Assembly (NCBI GenBank): GCA_045631845.1
Contig: JAZQVM010000006.1
Span: 1-16,358, forward strand
Reading direction: 5' to 3'
DNA: 16,358 nucleotides
Source: CAKSHC01 sp045631845
GTDB taxonomy: Bacteria; Bacillota; Clostridia; Oscillospirales; UMGS1783
The notes below the pieces were generated by a model. The model saw only the letters and a list, made by a program, of their open reading frames with translations. It did no database searches and was not told where the DNA came from. The position numbers and the translations under genes were made by a program. Shown in pieces: positions 1 to 6,969 of the stretch (position 1 is the stretch's first letter; every line of letters begins with the position of its first letter).

Positions 1-220
1 CCCATTCACTGCACGACCCGAGATGATCCATCAGCGAACGGTAATTGTATTTGGTAATTACACCAATGTTGTAAATGCCCGAATTGGACAGATTGGATAA
101 CACAAAGTCTATCTGACGGTAACGCCCACCAAACGGCAAAGAGGCTACCGTTCTCTGATTGGTCAATTCCCCCAAAGAACTATCATAAATATTCGAAAAA
201 ATAATACCCATTGCTTTCAT
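1..220 (-). CDS. glgD: GlgD, regulatory subunit of glucose-1-phosphate adenylyltransferase (partial, N-terminal part only)
   Basis: This is the first 73 codons of a leftward gene that runs off the left edge. The N-terminus starts MKAMGIIFSNIYD and continues into PFGGRYRQIDFVLSN and NSGIYNIGV, the nucleotidyltransferase fold shared with GlgC. The GGxGxRL nucleotide-binding loop of GlgC is replaced by a different sequence (IFSNIYDSSLGEL), which is typical of GlgD. In Bacillota GlgD pairs with catalytic GlgC to make ADP-glucose for glycogen synthesis and raises its activity. The start is supported by AAGGAGGA directly upstream, which overlaps the glgC stop codon, so the two are cotranscribed and probably translationally coupled. 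The missing C-terminal part would hold the left-handed beta-helix domain. Confidence 0.93.
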   Translation of the reverse strand, partial: MKAMGIIFSNIYDSSLGELTNQRTVASLPFGGRYRQIDFVLSNLSNSGIYNIGVITKYNYRSLMDHLGSCSEW

Positions 221-233
221 GTCGGCATCCTCC

Positions 234-1424
234 TTAATAGATTTCCTTGGGTAGCATGATCTTATTCTGCGCTACCTCTTTATCTTTACCGACAACGGCA
301 ATGCCCCACTTATTCTTATCGTAAAATTCGGGGTTGTCACCGATACGGGCATTCGCGTGCACAATCGCATCCTCACCGATGATGGCATAACGGATCACCG
401 AACTCTTGCCCACCGTCGCATTGGGCATGATCAGACTGTTGTGAATCTCGGCATCCTTTTCGATCACACAACCGGTCGATATGATGGAGTTGTATACCTT
501 ACCGTAAACCGTGCTTCCCTCTGCCACATAAGAATTGACAATCTCCGATTCGGGCGCAATATAGGAACTCGGATGCGAATAGTTACGGGCATAAATACGA
601 TCCTCGGTATCCCGCAAATCCAATTCGGGATTCTCACCCAAAATATCCATATTGGACTGCCACAGGCTTTCAATCGTACCCACGTCTTTCCAGTACCCTT
701 CAAAGCCGTAGGCATATAATTTATAGTTATCGGCAATCAACTTCGGAATGATGTTCTTACCAAAATCGTTGCTGGATGCAGGGTCTTCATTGTCTTCAAT
801 CAAATACTTCTTGAGCACATCCCAACGGAACATATAAATTCCCATCGACGCCTTGGTGCTCTTCGGATGCTTCGGCTTCTCCTCAAACTCGTAGATTACC
901 CCATCCTCATTCACGTTCATAATACCGAAACGGGAGGCCTCGGCTAACGGCACATCCAGTACCGCAATGGTGCAATCGGCCTTGTTTTTCACATGCGCCT
1001 GCATCATTAAGGAGTAATTCATCTTGTAAATATGGTCACCCGACAAAATCAACACGTGCGTCGGATGATAGCGATCAATAAAGGAGATGTTTTGGAAAAT
1101 GGCATTGGCCGTTCCCTTATACCACTCAGAACTGGCACTCTTGGAATAGGGCGAAAGAACATGAATTCCGCCGTTGGAGCTATTGAGTCCCCAAGGCATA
1201 CCGTTGCCTATGTACTCATTTAACTGTAACGGCTGATATTGCGTCAGAATCCCCACCGTATCAATACCCGAATTGACACAGTTCGAGAGCGGAAAATCGA
1301 TCAACCGATATTTGCCGCCAAAGGGCACGGCCGGTTTTGCCGTGTTCTCGGTCAGCACCATCAATCGACTCCCCTGCCCGCCGGCAAGGATCATAGCCAC
1401 ACATTCCTTCTTGCGAAAATACAT
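234..1424 (-). CDS. glgC: GlgC, glucose-1-phosphate adenylyltransferase
   Basis: The 396-residue protein, a usual length for GlgC, makes ADP-glucose from glucose-1-phosphate and ATP, the committed step of bacterial glycogen synthesis, in the cytoplasm. The nucleotide loop AGGQGSRL lies near residues 14-21. It is followed by PFGGKYRLIDFPLSN (about 34-48), WYKGTA (101-106), SGDHIYKM with the metal-binding Asp (128-135) and FEEKP with the sugar-phosphate-binding Lys (180-184). The C-terminal part from about residue 290 has the repeating hydrophobic pattern of a left-handed beta-helix. The start has a good ribosome site (TAAGGGGG) and an extended -10 promoter upstream. It is the first gene of a glgC-glgD unit divergent from malQ, so both arms of alpha-glucan metabolism share one intergenic region. 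Confidence 0.96.
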   Translation of the reverse strand: MYFRKKECVAMILAGGQGSRLMVLTENTAKPAVPFGGKYRLIDFPLSNCVNSGIDTVGILTQYQPLQLNEYIGNGMPWGLNSSNGGIHVLSPYSKSASSEWYKGTANAIFQNISFIDRYHPTHVLILSGDHIYKMNYSLMMQAHVKNKADCTIAVLDVPLAEASRFGIMNVNEDGVIYEFEEKPKHPKSTKASMGIYMFRWDVLKKYLIEDNEDPASSNDFGKNIIPKLIADNYKLYAYGFEGYWKDVGTIESLWQSNMDILGENPELDLRDTEDRIYARNYSHPSSYIAPESEIVNSYVAEGSTVYGKVYNSIISTGCVIEKDAEIHNSLIMPNATVGKSSVIRYAIIGEDAIVHANARIGDNPEFYDKNKWGIAVVGKDKEVAQNKIMLPKEIY

Positions 1425-1469
1425 TCTACAGGCCCCCTTAACTGTACGGTCCTAAAAATTTCTGTTTTT

Positions 1470-1498
1470 ATTATATCATAGTATTTTAGTTATTTCTA
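1470..1498 (-). promoter_or_regulatory. Promoter of glgC-glgD (extended -10)
   Basis: On the minus strand TGATATAAT gives a perfect TATAAT (1470-1475) with the extended TGn motif. A 17-base spacer separates it from a weak -35 TAGAAA (1493-1498). The A/T tracts at about 1502-1520, just upstream, could act as an UP element. The leader to the glgC start would be about 40 bases. Read from the sequence only. Confidence 0.6.
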
Positions 1499-1568
1499 TA
1501 GAAAATTTAAAAAAATTTTTACATTTAGGGAAATTTTTGCACAAATTACCAAAAGAACGGTTTTTCAG

Positions 1569-1597
1569 TTGTCTTTTTATTTGTATTGGTATATGAT
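1569..1597 (+). promoter_or_regulatory. Promoter of malQ
   Basis: TTGTCT (1569-1574) and TATGAT (1592-1597) are spaced by 17 bases, followed by the ribosome site GAGGTGAT (1615-1622) before the malQ ATG at 1626. This is a reasonable sigma-A-type promoter. It is divergent from the glgC promoter about 70-130 bases away. Confidence 0.55.
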
Positions 1598-1614
1598 AAG
1601 AATAATTTATTCTT
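1598..1614. repeat. 17-base perfect palindrome at the malQ transcription start (possible operator)
   Basis: AAGAATAA, one T, then TTATTCTT form an 8-base inverted repeat with a 1-base centre. It lies directly between the malQ -10 box and the ribosome site, where a bound repressor would block initiation. It contains only two G/C pairs, so a chance origin in A/T-rich leader DNA is possible. Confidence 0.35.
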
Positions 1615-1625
1615 GAGGTGATATC

Positions 1626-3047
1626 ATGAAACGACAAAGCGGCGTCCTTCTCCCTGTTTTCGCCCTGCCCGGTCCTTACGGCTGCGGCACCTTCGGCAAG
1701 AGCGCCTATCGTTGGGTCGACCGTCTGGCAGACGGCGGCTTCTCGGTCTGGCAGGTACTCCCCTTCGGCGTTACGGATGAGCATAATTCCCCTTATATGT
1801 CCTATTCCTCGTTTGCCGGCAATCCCTTTTTTATCGACCCGCTCATGCTCTATGAGCAAAACCTGGTTACCGCAGAGGAACTCGAGCAGCAAAAGATCAC
1901 CGATCCCTATCTGTGCGACTTTGATACCCTGCACCGTACCCGCTTTGCTTTCTTGGCGAGTGCCGCCGCCCGCACGCCCGATGCGGATAAGATCCTGTCC
2001 TTTTGTCAATCCCATCCCCATATCGCCAACGCCTGTCGCTTTCTGGCTCTCAAACAAGCCAACAACGGCCGCCCTTGGCGGGAATGGACGGTATCCGAAC
2101 CGCCCCGTGAGGTGGAATTTACATGGCAGTTTATCCAATACGAATTCCATCGCCAATGGCAGGAATTACATACCTATGCCAACCAAAAGGGCATCTCCGT
2201 TATCGGTGATCTTCCCTTTTATGTATCTAATGACAGTAGTGATATCTGGGCATCCCCCGATCAATTCCAATTAGATCCCAAACACAATCCGTCCAGCGTT
2301 TCCGGTGTCCCGCCCGACTACTTCTCTGCCGACGGGCAGTTATGGGGCAACCCCCTTTACGATTGGGATCAGATGGAACTTGACGGCTATACCTGGTGGA
2401 AAAACCGTCTTGCCTATATGCTGGATCTCTTTGACGGCGTTCGTATCGACCACTTCCGCGCCATCAGCGATTACTGGAGCGTGGCCGCCGATGCCAAAAC
2501 CGCAAAAGAGGGACGCTGGTGTCCCGGCCCCAATAAGAAACTGATTGATGCCTTTGCCCCATTAGCAAAAGACAAAATGATCTTAGCCGAAAATCTGGGC
2601 ATGATCGATCAGAAAACGCAGGATCTCTTGGCATACAGCGGTTACCCCGGCATGGCCGTCTTCCAATTTGGCTTTGACGGCGATCCCGCCAACTGCCACC
2701 TTCCTCATAACTATACCGAAAATACCGTGGCCTATACCGGCACGCATGATAACAATACCCTGCTGGGCTTCTTATGGGAACTGGATGAAGCCACCCGCCG
2801 CCAAGTACTCGAATATGTCGGCAACCCCAGCGACGGATGCTCCGCCATCCGAAGCGCGCTACTGATGAGCCAAGCCGGCTTGGTCATTTTTCCCGTGCAG
2901 GATCTGCTCAGTTACGGTGCCGATACCCGCATCAATACTCCGGGGCGTGCGGCAGGAAACTGGGCCTATCGTATTACCGAAGATCAGTTAAGGCAGGTGG
3001 ACTGGCCGTTATATGCCCGCCTTAACAGAATAACCCGCCGCAAGTGA
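1626..3047 (+). CDS. malQ: MalQ, 4-alpha-glucanotransferase (amylomaltase, GH77)
   Basis: The 473-residue GH77 enzyme transfers alpha-1,4-glucan segments between maltodextrins and releases glucose. This feeds maltose use and remodels short glycogen chains in the cytoplasm. Seen in the sequence: SPYMSYSSFAGNP near residues 55-67, the nucleophile Asp275 in GVRIDHFRA, the acid/base Glu322 in LAENLG, and THDNNT (374-379) with the stabilising Asp376. Its length is slightly short of the usual ~500 but no block is missing. It starts at the ATG after GAGGTGAT and ends just before a strong terminator, so it is probably monocistronic. Its divergent pairing with glgC-glgD fits a shared glycogen/maltodextrin control region. 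Confidence 0.96.
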   Translation: MKRQSGVLLPVFALPGPYGCGTFGKSAYRWVDRLADGGFSVWQVLPFGVTDEHNSPYMSYSSFAGNPFFIDPLMLYEQNLVTAEELEQQKITDPYLCDFDTLHRTRFAFLASAAARTPDADKILSFCQSHPHIANACRFLALKQANNGRPWREWTVSEPPREVEFTWQFIQYEFHRQWQELHTYANQKGISVIGDLPFYVSNDSSDIWASPDQFQLDPKHNPSSVSGVPPDYFSADGQLWGNPLYDWDQMELDGYTWWKNRLAYMLDLFDGVRIDHFRAISDYWSVAADAKTAKEGRWCPGPNKKLIDAFAPLAKDKMILAENLGMIDQKTQDLLAYSGYPGMAVFQFGFDGDPANCHLPHNYTENTVAYTGTHDNNTLLGFLWELDEATRRQVLEYVGNPSDGCSAIRSALLMSQAGLVIFPVQDLLSYGADTRINTPGRAAGNWAYRITEDQLRQVDWPLYARLNRITRRK

Positions 3048-3056
3048 AATAAATGT

Positions 3057-3088
3057 AAAAATTCCGAGGATACTCCTCGGAATTTTTT
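3057..3088. terminator. Bidirectional intrinsic terminator between malQ and the LRAT-like gene
   Basis: A five-A tract and TTCCGAGGA, the loop TAC, then TCCTCGGAA and TTTTTT form a perfect stem with 9 bases outside the A/T arms and a 3-base loop. The A tract on one side and T tract on the other make it work on both strands. The TAA stop of the leftward gene (3087-3089) lies inside the T tract, so its mRNA ends almost at the stop codon. Confidence 0.9.
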
Positions 3089-3491
3089 AATTCTCACATT
3101 TATTTCGGATCTCGGTGCGTACATCAGCCACAAAAGAACTTTCATGCTTACCGAATACACATTCATTAACAAAATGTTCGCAGTTATTATGCAGAATGTT
3201 ATACCCCGTTTCGCCAACCCGACCGAGAGCCAATGTCTTTGTCTTTTTTGGCGGGTAGCGTTTTAGTTTCTCCATCGGCGTCAGCTTGGCCGTCTCCAAA
3301 TCTCCGCCAATTAAAAACCCATCCATATCAGTCACCATAACGGCAATCTCACTGGGAGCCAGTCCCGTATTATCAGGGAGCCCGAACTGCACAACATGTT
3401 CATCATCCAGATAAATCCCGTAATGATGATAGAACTTAACCTTGACCCGTATCATATCCCCCATCTTCGGGGCTTGCGTTGTCCAGATCAT
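3087..3491 (-). CDS. LRAT-like (NlpC/P60-superfamily) protein, possible acyltransferase or thioesterase
   Basis: The 134-residue protein resembles the lecithin:retinol acyltransferase (LRAT) domain. Seen: HHYGIYLDD (22-30), containing the first active-site His (His23), and NCEHFVNECVFG (103-114) with the nucleophile Cys104 in the family-typical NCEHF motif. The second His of the HRASLS/LRAT pattern, 12 residues after the first, is Gln35 here (HVVQFG). Family members form an acyl-thioester on Cys and move acyl chains between lipids and amines or alcohols; the substrate here is unknown. No signal peptide or membrane segment is evident. It is the last gene of a seven-gene leftward operon, and its ATG overlaps the TGA of the acyl carrier protein (ATGA). 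That position suggests it acts on carrier-bound or newly acylated lipid, which is inference. Confidence 0.72.
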   Translation of the reverse strand: MIWTTQAPKMGDMIRVKVKFYHHYGIYLDDEHVVQFGLPDNTGLAPSEIAVMVTDMDGFLIGGDLETAKLTPMEKLKRYPPKKTKTLALGRVGETGYNILHNNCEHFVNECVFGKHESSFVADVRTEIRNKCEN

Positions 3492-3724
3492 ATCTTGCCT
3501 TCGATTTTATCCAGCACATCCTGCACCGTGCGGATATGAACAAAATCTTCGTTATTAAATTTCACTCCAAAGTTTTCTTCCACCGCCAGCGCCATATACA
3601 ACAGCCCTATCGAATTGAACTCCAGATCCTCAATCAAACGGGTCTGTTCGGTGATGACATCAGTCTTCACATCCCCTTCGAATACATTACGGAACAATTC
3701 AATCAGTTTTTCTAAATTATTCAT
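3488..3724 (-). CDS. Acyl carrier protein (free-standing, operon-specific)
   Basis: The 78-residue acidic protein has the carrier fold. The phosphopantetheine attachment Ser38 lies in IEDLEFNSIGLLYMA, in place of the usual DLGxDSL, followed by VEENFGV. As holo-ACP it would carry acyl chains as thioesters for the neighbouring acyltransferases. I chose the ATG at 3724 because GGAGGAG (3729-3735) lies just upstream. Its first 8 bases overlap the end of the preceding acyltransferase gene, and its TGA overlaps the next gene's ATG. It differs from a housekeeping AcpP in motif and context: no fab genes are nearby and it sits among lipid acyltransferases. It is therefore probably dedicated to this pathway. 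Confidence 0.88.
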   Translation of the reverse strand: MNNLEKLIELFRNVFEGDVKTDVITEQTRLIEDLEFNSIGLLYMALAVEENFGVKFNNEDFVHIRTVQDVLDKIEGKI

Positions 3725-4385
3725 GATTCTCCTCCAAGGCCATATAAGTCTTTCGGCACTCTTCCAGCCGATCCAATAGCGCCGCCGAAGCCGCTTCAAT
3801 CTCAGCCATGGTCGGCATCTTTTTCTTACAATACTCACGGCAATCCAACGGCTCACCCATCACAACCACCGTCGGCCGATACCACGGCGTATTTTTGCGG
3901 TTGCTATACATCGGCACGATAGGTACTCCCGCCCGTAGCGCAATCAGAATCGCCCCCGATTTGATCTGCGAAAATTCTTCTTCATGGGTAATCGCTCCCT
4001 GCGGGAACATGGCTACTATTCTCTTATCTTGAAGAACGTCCACCGCTTTTCGCACCGCTTCAATATCCGAAATATTGCGGTCAATCTTAATGCAACCGCA
4101 CCCCCGCAACAGCCAAGCAATAATGGGATTTCTCATCACCGCCTCGGCCGCCAAAAAGCTGACCCGCCGATACCATAAACAAGCCCATACCAAAAACGGG
4201 TCGGTCATCGACGAGTGATTGGCTACAATAAGCGCCCCACCCCGAATTTTTTTCTTATATTTTGCGCCCGCCGTATCATACCGCCGAAACCGAAAGAACA
4301 ACGGCAGCCACAATAACACCAAACGAGCCAAGTCCATTGGGATTAAGCGCCACGACACGAATTTTCCCTGTTTTTTACTCATCAT
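3717..4385 (-). CDS. PlsC-type 1-acylglycerol-3-phosphate O-acyltransferase family protein (second copy)
   Basis: The 222-residue protein has the LPLAT acyltransferase fold. The catalytic HX4D motif NHSSMTDP (His57, Asp62) is followed by CGCIKIDR (96-103), in the place of the substrate-binding GxIxxxR motif, and FPQGAITHE (127-135), where the canonical FPEG has Gln for Glu. A hydrophobic stretch near residues 19-32 suggests monotopic membrane binding. PlsC enzymes move acyl groups from acyl-ACP or acyl-CoA to lysophosphatidic acid. The altered acceptor motif and the adjacent second PlsC-type gene suggest a different acceptor here (inference). The start overlaps the upstream acyltransferase stop (ATGA), and the end overlaps the ACP gene by 8 bases, so translation is coupled. 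It starts with two Met codons; either may be used. Confidence 0.88.
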   Translation of the reverse strand: MMSKKQGKFVSWRLIPMDLARLVLLWLPLFFRFRRYDTAGAKYKKKIRGGALIVANHSSMTDPFLVWACLWYRRVSFLAAEAVMRNPIIAWLLRGCGCIKIDRNISDIEAVRKAVDVLQDKRIVAMFPQGAITHEEEFSQIKSGAILIALRAGVPIVPMYSNRKNTPWYRPTVVVMGEPLDCREYCKKKMPTMAEIEAASAALLDRLEECRKTYMALEENHE

Positions 4386-5032
4386 TTACGAAACCTTTCC
4401 TCGATGCAATCCCGCAGGGAATACACCTTCTCTTCCAGCATCTTTGTCAGCGCCTCCAACTCCTGCTGATCGGGCTCCTCGGTCTGACAGTAATCCCGTA
4501 TGTAGATCGGCTCCCCGATTACCACACGCGCCCGCTTAAACAGGCCGTACTGTCCATCGGTATACACCGGAATGATGGGCGCATCGGTACGAAGCGCAAT
4601 AAAGATCACGCTGGGCTTAAACGGAAAAGGCTTACCGTCGATCGGCAACCGTCCCGACGGGAAGATTCCGACTACTTCGCCCTTATCCAATAACTCCAGA
4701 GAGTCCCCTACAAAGCCAAAATCGAATTGATTGCGGTCCACACGGATACAACCCAGTTTCAAAAGCAGCCAATTCATGAATTTGGACTTGTTAAACATCA
4801 CCTCAGCAACCTGAAAATGGACAAAATTGCGCCAAAAAACGAATAAATAGAGCACAAAATCCATCAAAGAGACGTGATTTGAGACCAAAATCGACGGTTT
4901 TTTTAACTTTTTTCCCTGTTTTTCTTTGTTTTTGCAGTACACTTTCGGCTTAAATAAAGGCAAAGCCGCCCATCCGCCGGTGATGCGAACAAACCAAGTA
5001 AACCCCAAACTGGGTCGAGCCGGTTTCATCAT
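4382..5032 (-). CDS. PlsC-type acyltransferase family protein (first copy)
   Basis: The 216-residue LPLAT-fold protein has NHVSLMD (HX4D: His53, Asp58), LGCIRVDR (93-100) and FPSGRLP (124-130), where Ser replaces the Glu of FPEG. It shares the overall plan of the next gene downstream but differs enough that the two are not a recent duplication. It probably transfers an acyl chain from the operon's carrier protein to a lipid or sugar-lipid acceptor at the inner face of the membrane. The upstream synthetase stop overlaps its ATG, and its own TGA overlaps the next ATG. GAGAGGT lies 5-8 bases before the twin ATG codons, so the second Met (start at 5029) is also possible. The exact reaction cannot be assigned. 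Confidence 0.88.
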   Translation of the reverse strand: MMKPARPSLGFTWFVRITGGWAALPLFKPKVYCKNKEKQGKKLKKPSILVSNHVSLMDFVLYLFVFWRNFVHFQVAEVMFNKSKFMNWLLLKLGCIRVDRNQFDFGFVGDSLELLDKGEVVGIFPSGRLPIDGKPFPFKPSVIFIALRTDAPIIPVYTDGQYGLFKRARVVIGEPIYIRDYCQTEEPDQQELEALTKMLEEKVYSLRDCIEERFRK

Positions 5033-6969
5033 ACGTACCTCTCGATATACTCACAAAATTCCTCAACCGTATACCGATAATGCTCCTTATCATTATACGA
5101 CTGGATTGAAAACTCGGCCGCAATCGCCGAGATAATCTCAAAATACTGTAAACTGGTAGCCCCCATATCCAGCAGGATGTGCGCCCGATCGTTTATGGTA
5201 TCGACCGCTACTCCCAGCGTATCCGCCACAATCTCGCGCAGGCGAGCCATCAATAAAGAATTGTGTGCATCGGTTGATTGCCCGTCTTGCCGCTGCCCAA
5301 ACTGCGAGAAGGGAGTCAATCGCACAGCCCCTTCATCAATGGCACGCAGCAGATATTTGCGCCCCACCTTGATGGCCGTTTCGGGCGCAATCGCATCGGT
5401 GGTAAAATAGAATTTACGCACTCGCATGGCCATGGGCAATTCTTCATTGACGGCATAAATTCGCTTTACCAATTGCTCTCGGCGGGCATCGCTCATATAA
5501 GGATTGACACGCACCACCATACTCAGCACATCGTTGTTTTCCTCTTTGAGCCCCAATACCGAATAGGGCGTATCGCCACTTAAACCAAAATGTTGCTCGA
5601 TCAGGTCGGGGTTGATATTCTCCCCGTTCTCCCCGATAACAACATCGCCCCGCCGACCGGATATATAATAGCGTCCGTCCTCACTTGTCACCAGATCGCC
5701 CGTATCAAACCATTCGGGCATATCGTTTTCTTCCCCGTCAATGATCACCGTGCGACAGAGGGACTGTCCGTGAACAAACAGTGAGCCATCCTCCCCCAAA
5801 CGGTATTCGACAGAGGCAAAGGGCTTGCCGATGGAATTGCGGTTACGGGCGGTTATCTTACTGCCGAGTTCGACCGAGGTAATACCGATTTCACTCATAC
5901 CGTAACCGTTATGTAGCGGATACCCGATGCCATTCATCATCTGCAATGCCGAAGAACGCAAGTAACTGCCGCCGCTGATGCAAAATTGAATGCTCGGTCC
6001 AAAAACGGCATCGGTGATCTCTCGCATCAATTTTTTAGCAATCGCCGCCCCTATATAGGGCATGGCTTTTTGCAAGGCCATGCTGATTTTCATGCCTTTT
6101 TCAAATTTCTTTTGCGTCTTTTCGCCCTTTTGTTCCAGTTGTTTCTTGATCTTATCTTCGATGGTATGCCACAACATCGGCACGGCAAAAACATGAGTCA
6201 CCTCATGCTTGCGACAGGTCTTCAAAATGGTATCGGGTGCCATATCCCGCAAGAAGACAAAGGTCCGCCCAAAGAATGCAAACCAAAAATAAACGGCAAA
6301 TAACCCAAAGACATGATAGAAAGGTAAAAAGGCCAGCTGCTTGAGCGAGCCGTGATAGTGCATCGCCATACGCTTGCAGTCCCGAACGATGCGCTGGGAA
6401 TTTTGCATTTGCGCCGCTACCTGCTTTCCGTGATAGATACAGATCTTGGCCTGCAAAGATGTAGCCGAGGTAGACAGGGCAAATTCGTCTTCAAACTCTC
6501 CGTCGAAGACTTCTTCGCTTTGCAAAGAAGCATAGTCAAGCCACTGAGCGTTTAATGCCGTCGGCTGTGTGCCGATGACGTATTGTACCTGTAATTGTTC
6601 CAGCAATTGATCGGCCAAGGCTTTGGGGTGACGACAGTTGATAAGAAACGGCTTATTTCCGCTTCGCAGGATCGCCCAAAAAGTTACGATCCACTCAATG
6701 CCGTTTTCCATTTCCAATCCAACATATCCATGGGTAGCGCCAATACGCGCATGAATGGCCGAGGATACTTGCTTAACCATATTTTCCATATCGGTATAGG
6801 TGTATTTACGGATACGGTATCCGTCGCTGCATTCGGCAAATATACGCTCTCCGTTATGGCATATAATAGCAAAGACCGACGCCATGTCCTGCGGCGAATC
6901 CAGCAGATCTGCTATATTGGATGCAATGAGTTGTTTTAGTTCTCTCTTCATTCTTTGGCCTTTCTTCAT
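5029..6969 (-). CDS. Acyl-AMP ligase (ANL superfamily) fused to a C-terminal acyl carrier protein domain
   Basis: The 646-residue, two-part protein has an adenylation domain over about residues 10-550. Motifs are ISGG (331-334), NGYGMSE (354-360), WFDTGDL (420-426), GRRGDVVIGENGE (438-450) and a C-terminal Lys534 in TAIKVGRK at the place of the catalytic lysine. A carrier domain follows (about 570-646) with DMGATSLQYFE and attachment Ser606. The likely reaction is activation of a fatty acid as acyl-AMP and loading onto the fused carrier. The ATP-gripping loop, normally TSGTTGxPK, reads STSATSLQAK (166-175) and has lost its glycines. The ATG at 6969 overlaps the upstream TGA but has no clear ribosome site. 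The internal ATG at 6951 has AAAGG 7 bases before it and may be the true start. No membrane segments are certain, though 211-240 is hydrophobic. Confidence 0.88.
   Translation of the reverse strand: MKKGQRMKRELKQLIASNIADLLDSPQDMASVFAIICHNGERIFAECSDGYRIRKYTYTDMENMVKQVSSAIHARIGATHGYVGLEMENGIEWIVTFWAILRSGNKPFLINCRHPKALADQLLEQLQVQYVIGTQPTALNAQWLDYASLQSEEVFDGEFEDEFALSTSATSLQAKICIYHGKQVAAQMQNSQRIVRDCKRMAMHYHGSLKQLAFLPFYHVFGLFAVYFWFAFFGRTFVFLRDMAPDTILKTCRKHEVTHVFAVPMLWHTIEDKIKKQLEQKGEKTQKKFEKGMKISMALQKAMPYIGAAIAKKLMREITDAVFGPSIQFCISGGSYLRSSALQMMNGIGYPLHNGYGMSEIGITSVELGSKITARNRNSIGKPFASVEYRLGEDGSLFVHGQSLCRTVIIDGEENDMPEWFDTGDLVTSEDGRYYISGRRGDVVIGENGENINPDLIEQHFGLSGDTPYSVLGLKEENNDVLSMVVRVNPYMSDARREQLVKRIYAVNEELPMAMRVRKFYFTTDAIAPETAIKVGRKYLLRAIDEGAVRLTPFSQFGQRQDGQSTDAHNSLLMARLREIVADTLGVAVDTINDRAHILLDMGATSLQYFEIISAIAAEFSIQSYNDKEHYRYTVEEFCEYIERYV

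Noticed and set aside
1502..1519. AAAATTT-AAAA-AAATTTT inverted repeat upstream of glgC
   Set aside because: It has no G or C, cannot form a stable hairpin and is better explained as an A/T-rich upstream promoter element.
1476..2156. 226-codon open frame on the minus strand across the malQ start
   Set aside because: It lies antisense to malQ, whose family motifs are clear, and spans the malQ promoter. The composition is that of a mirrored coding frame.
3725..3856. Upstream extension of the acyl carrier protein frame with an Arg-rich N-terminus
   Set aside because: It would overlap the acyltransferase gene by about 140 bases. A strong ribosome site (GGAGGAG) marks the internal ATG at 3724, and the 78-residue product matches ACP length.
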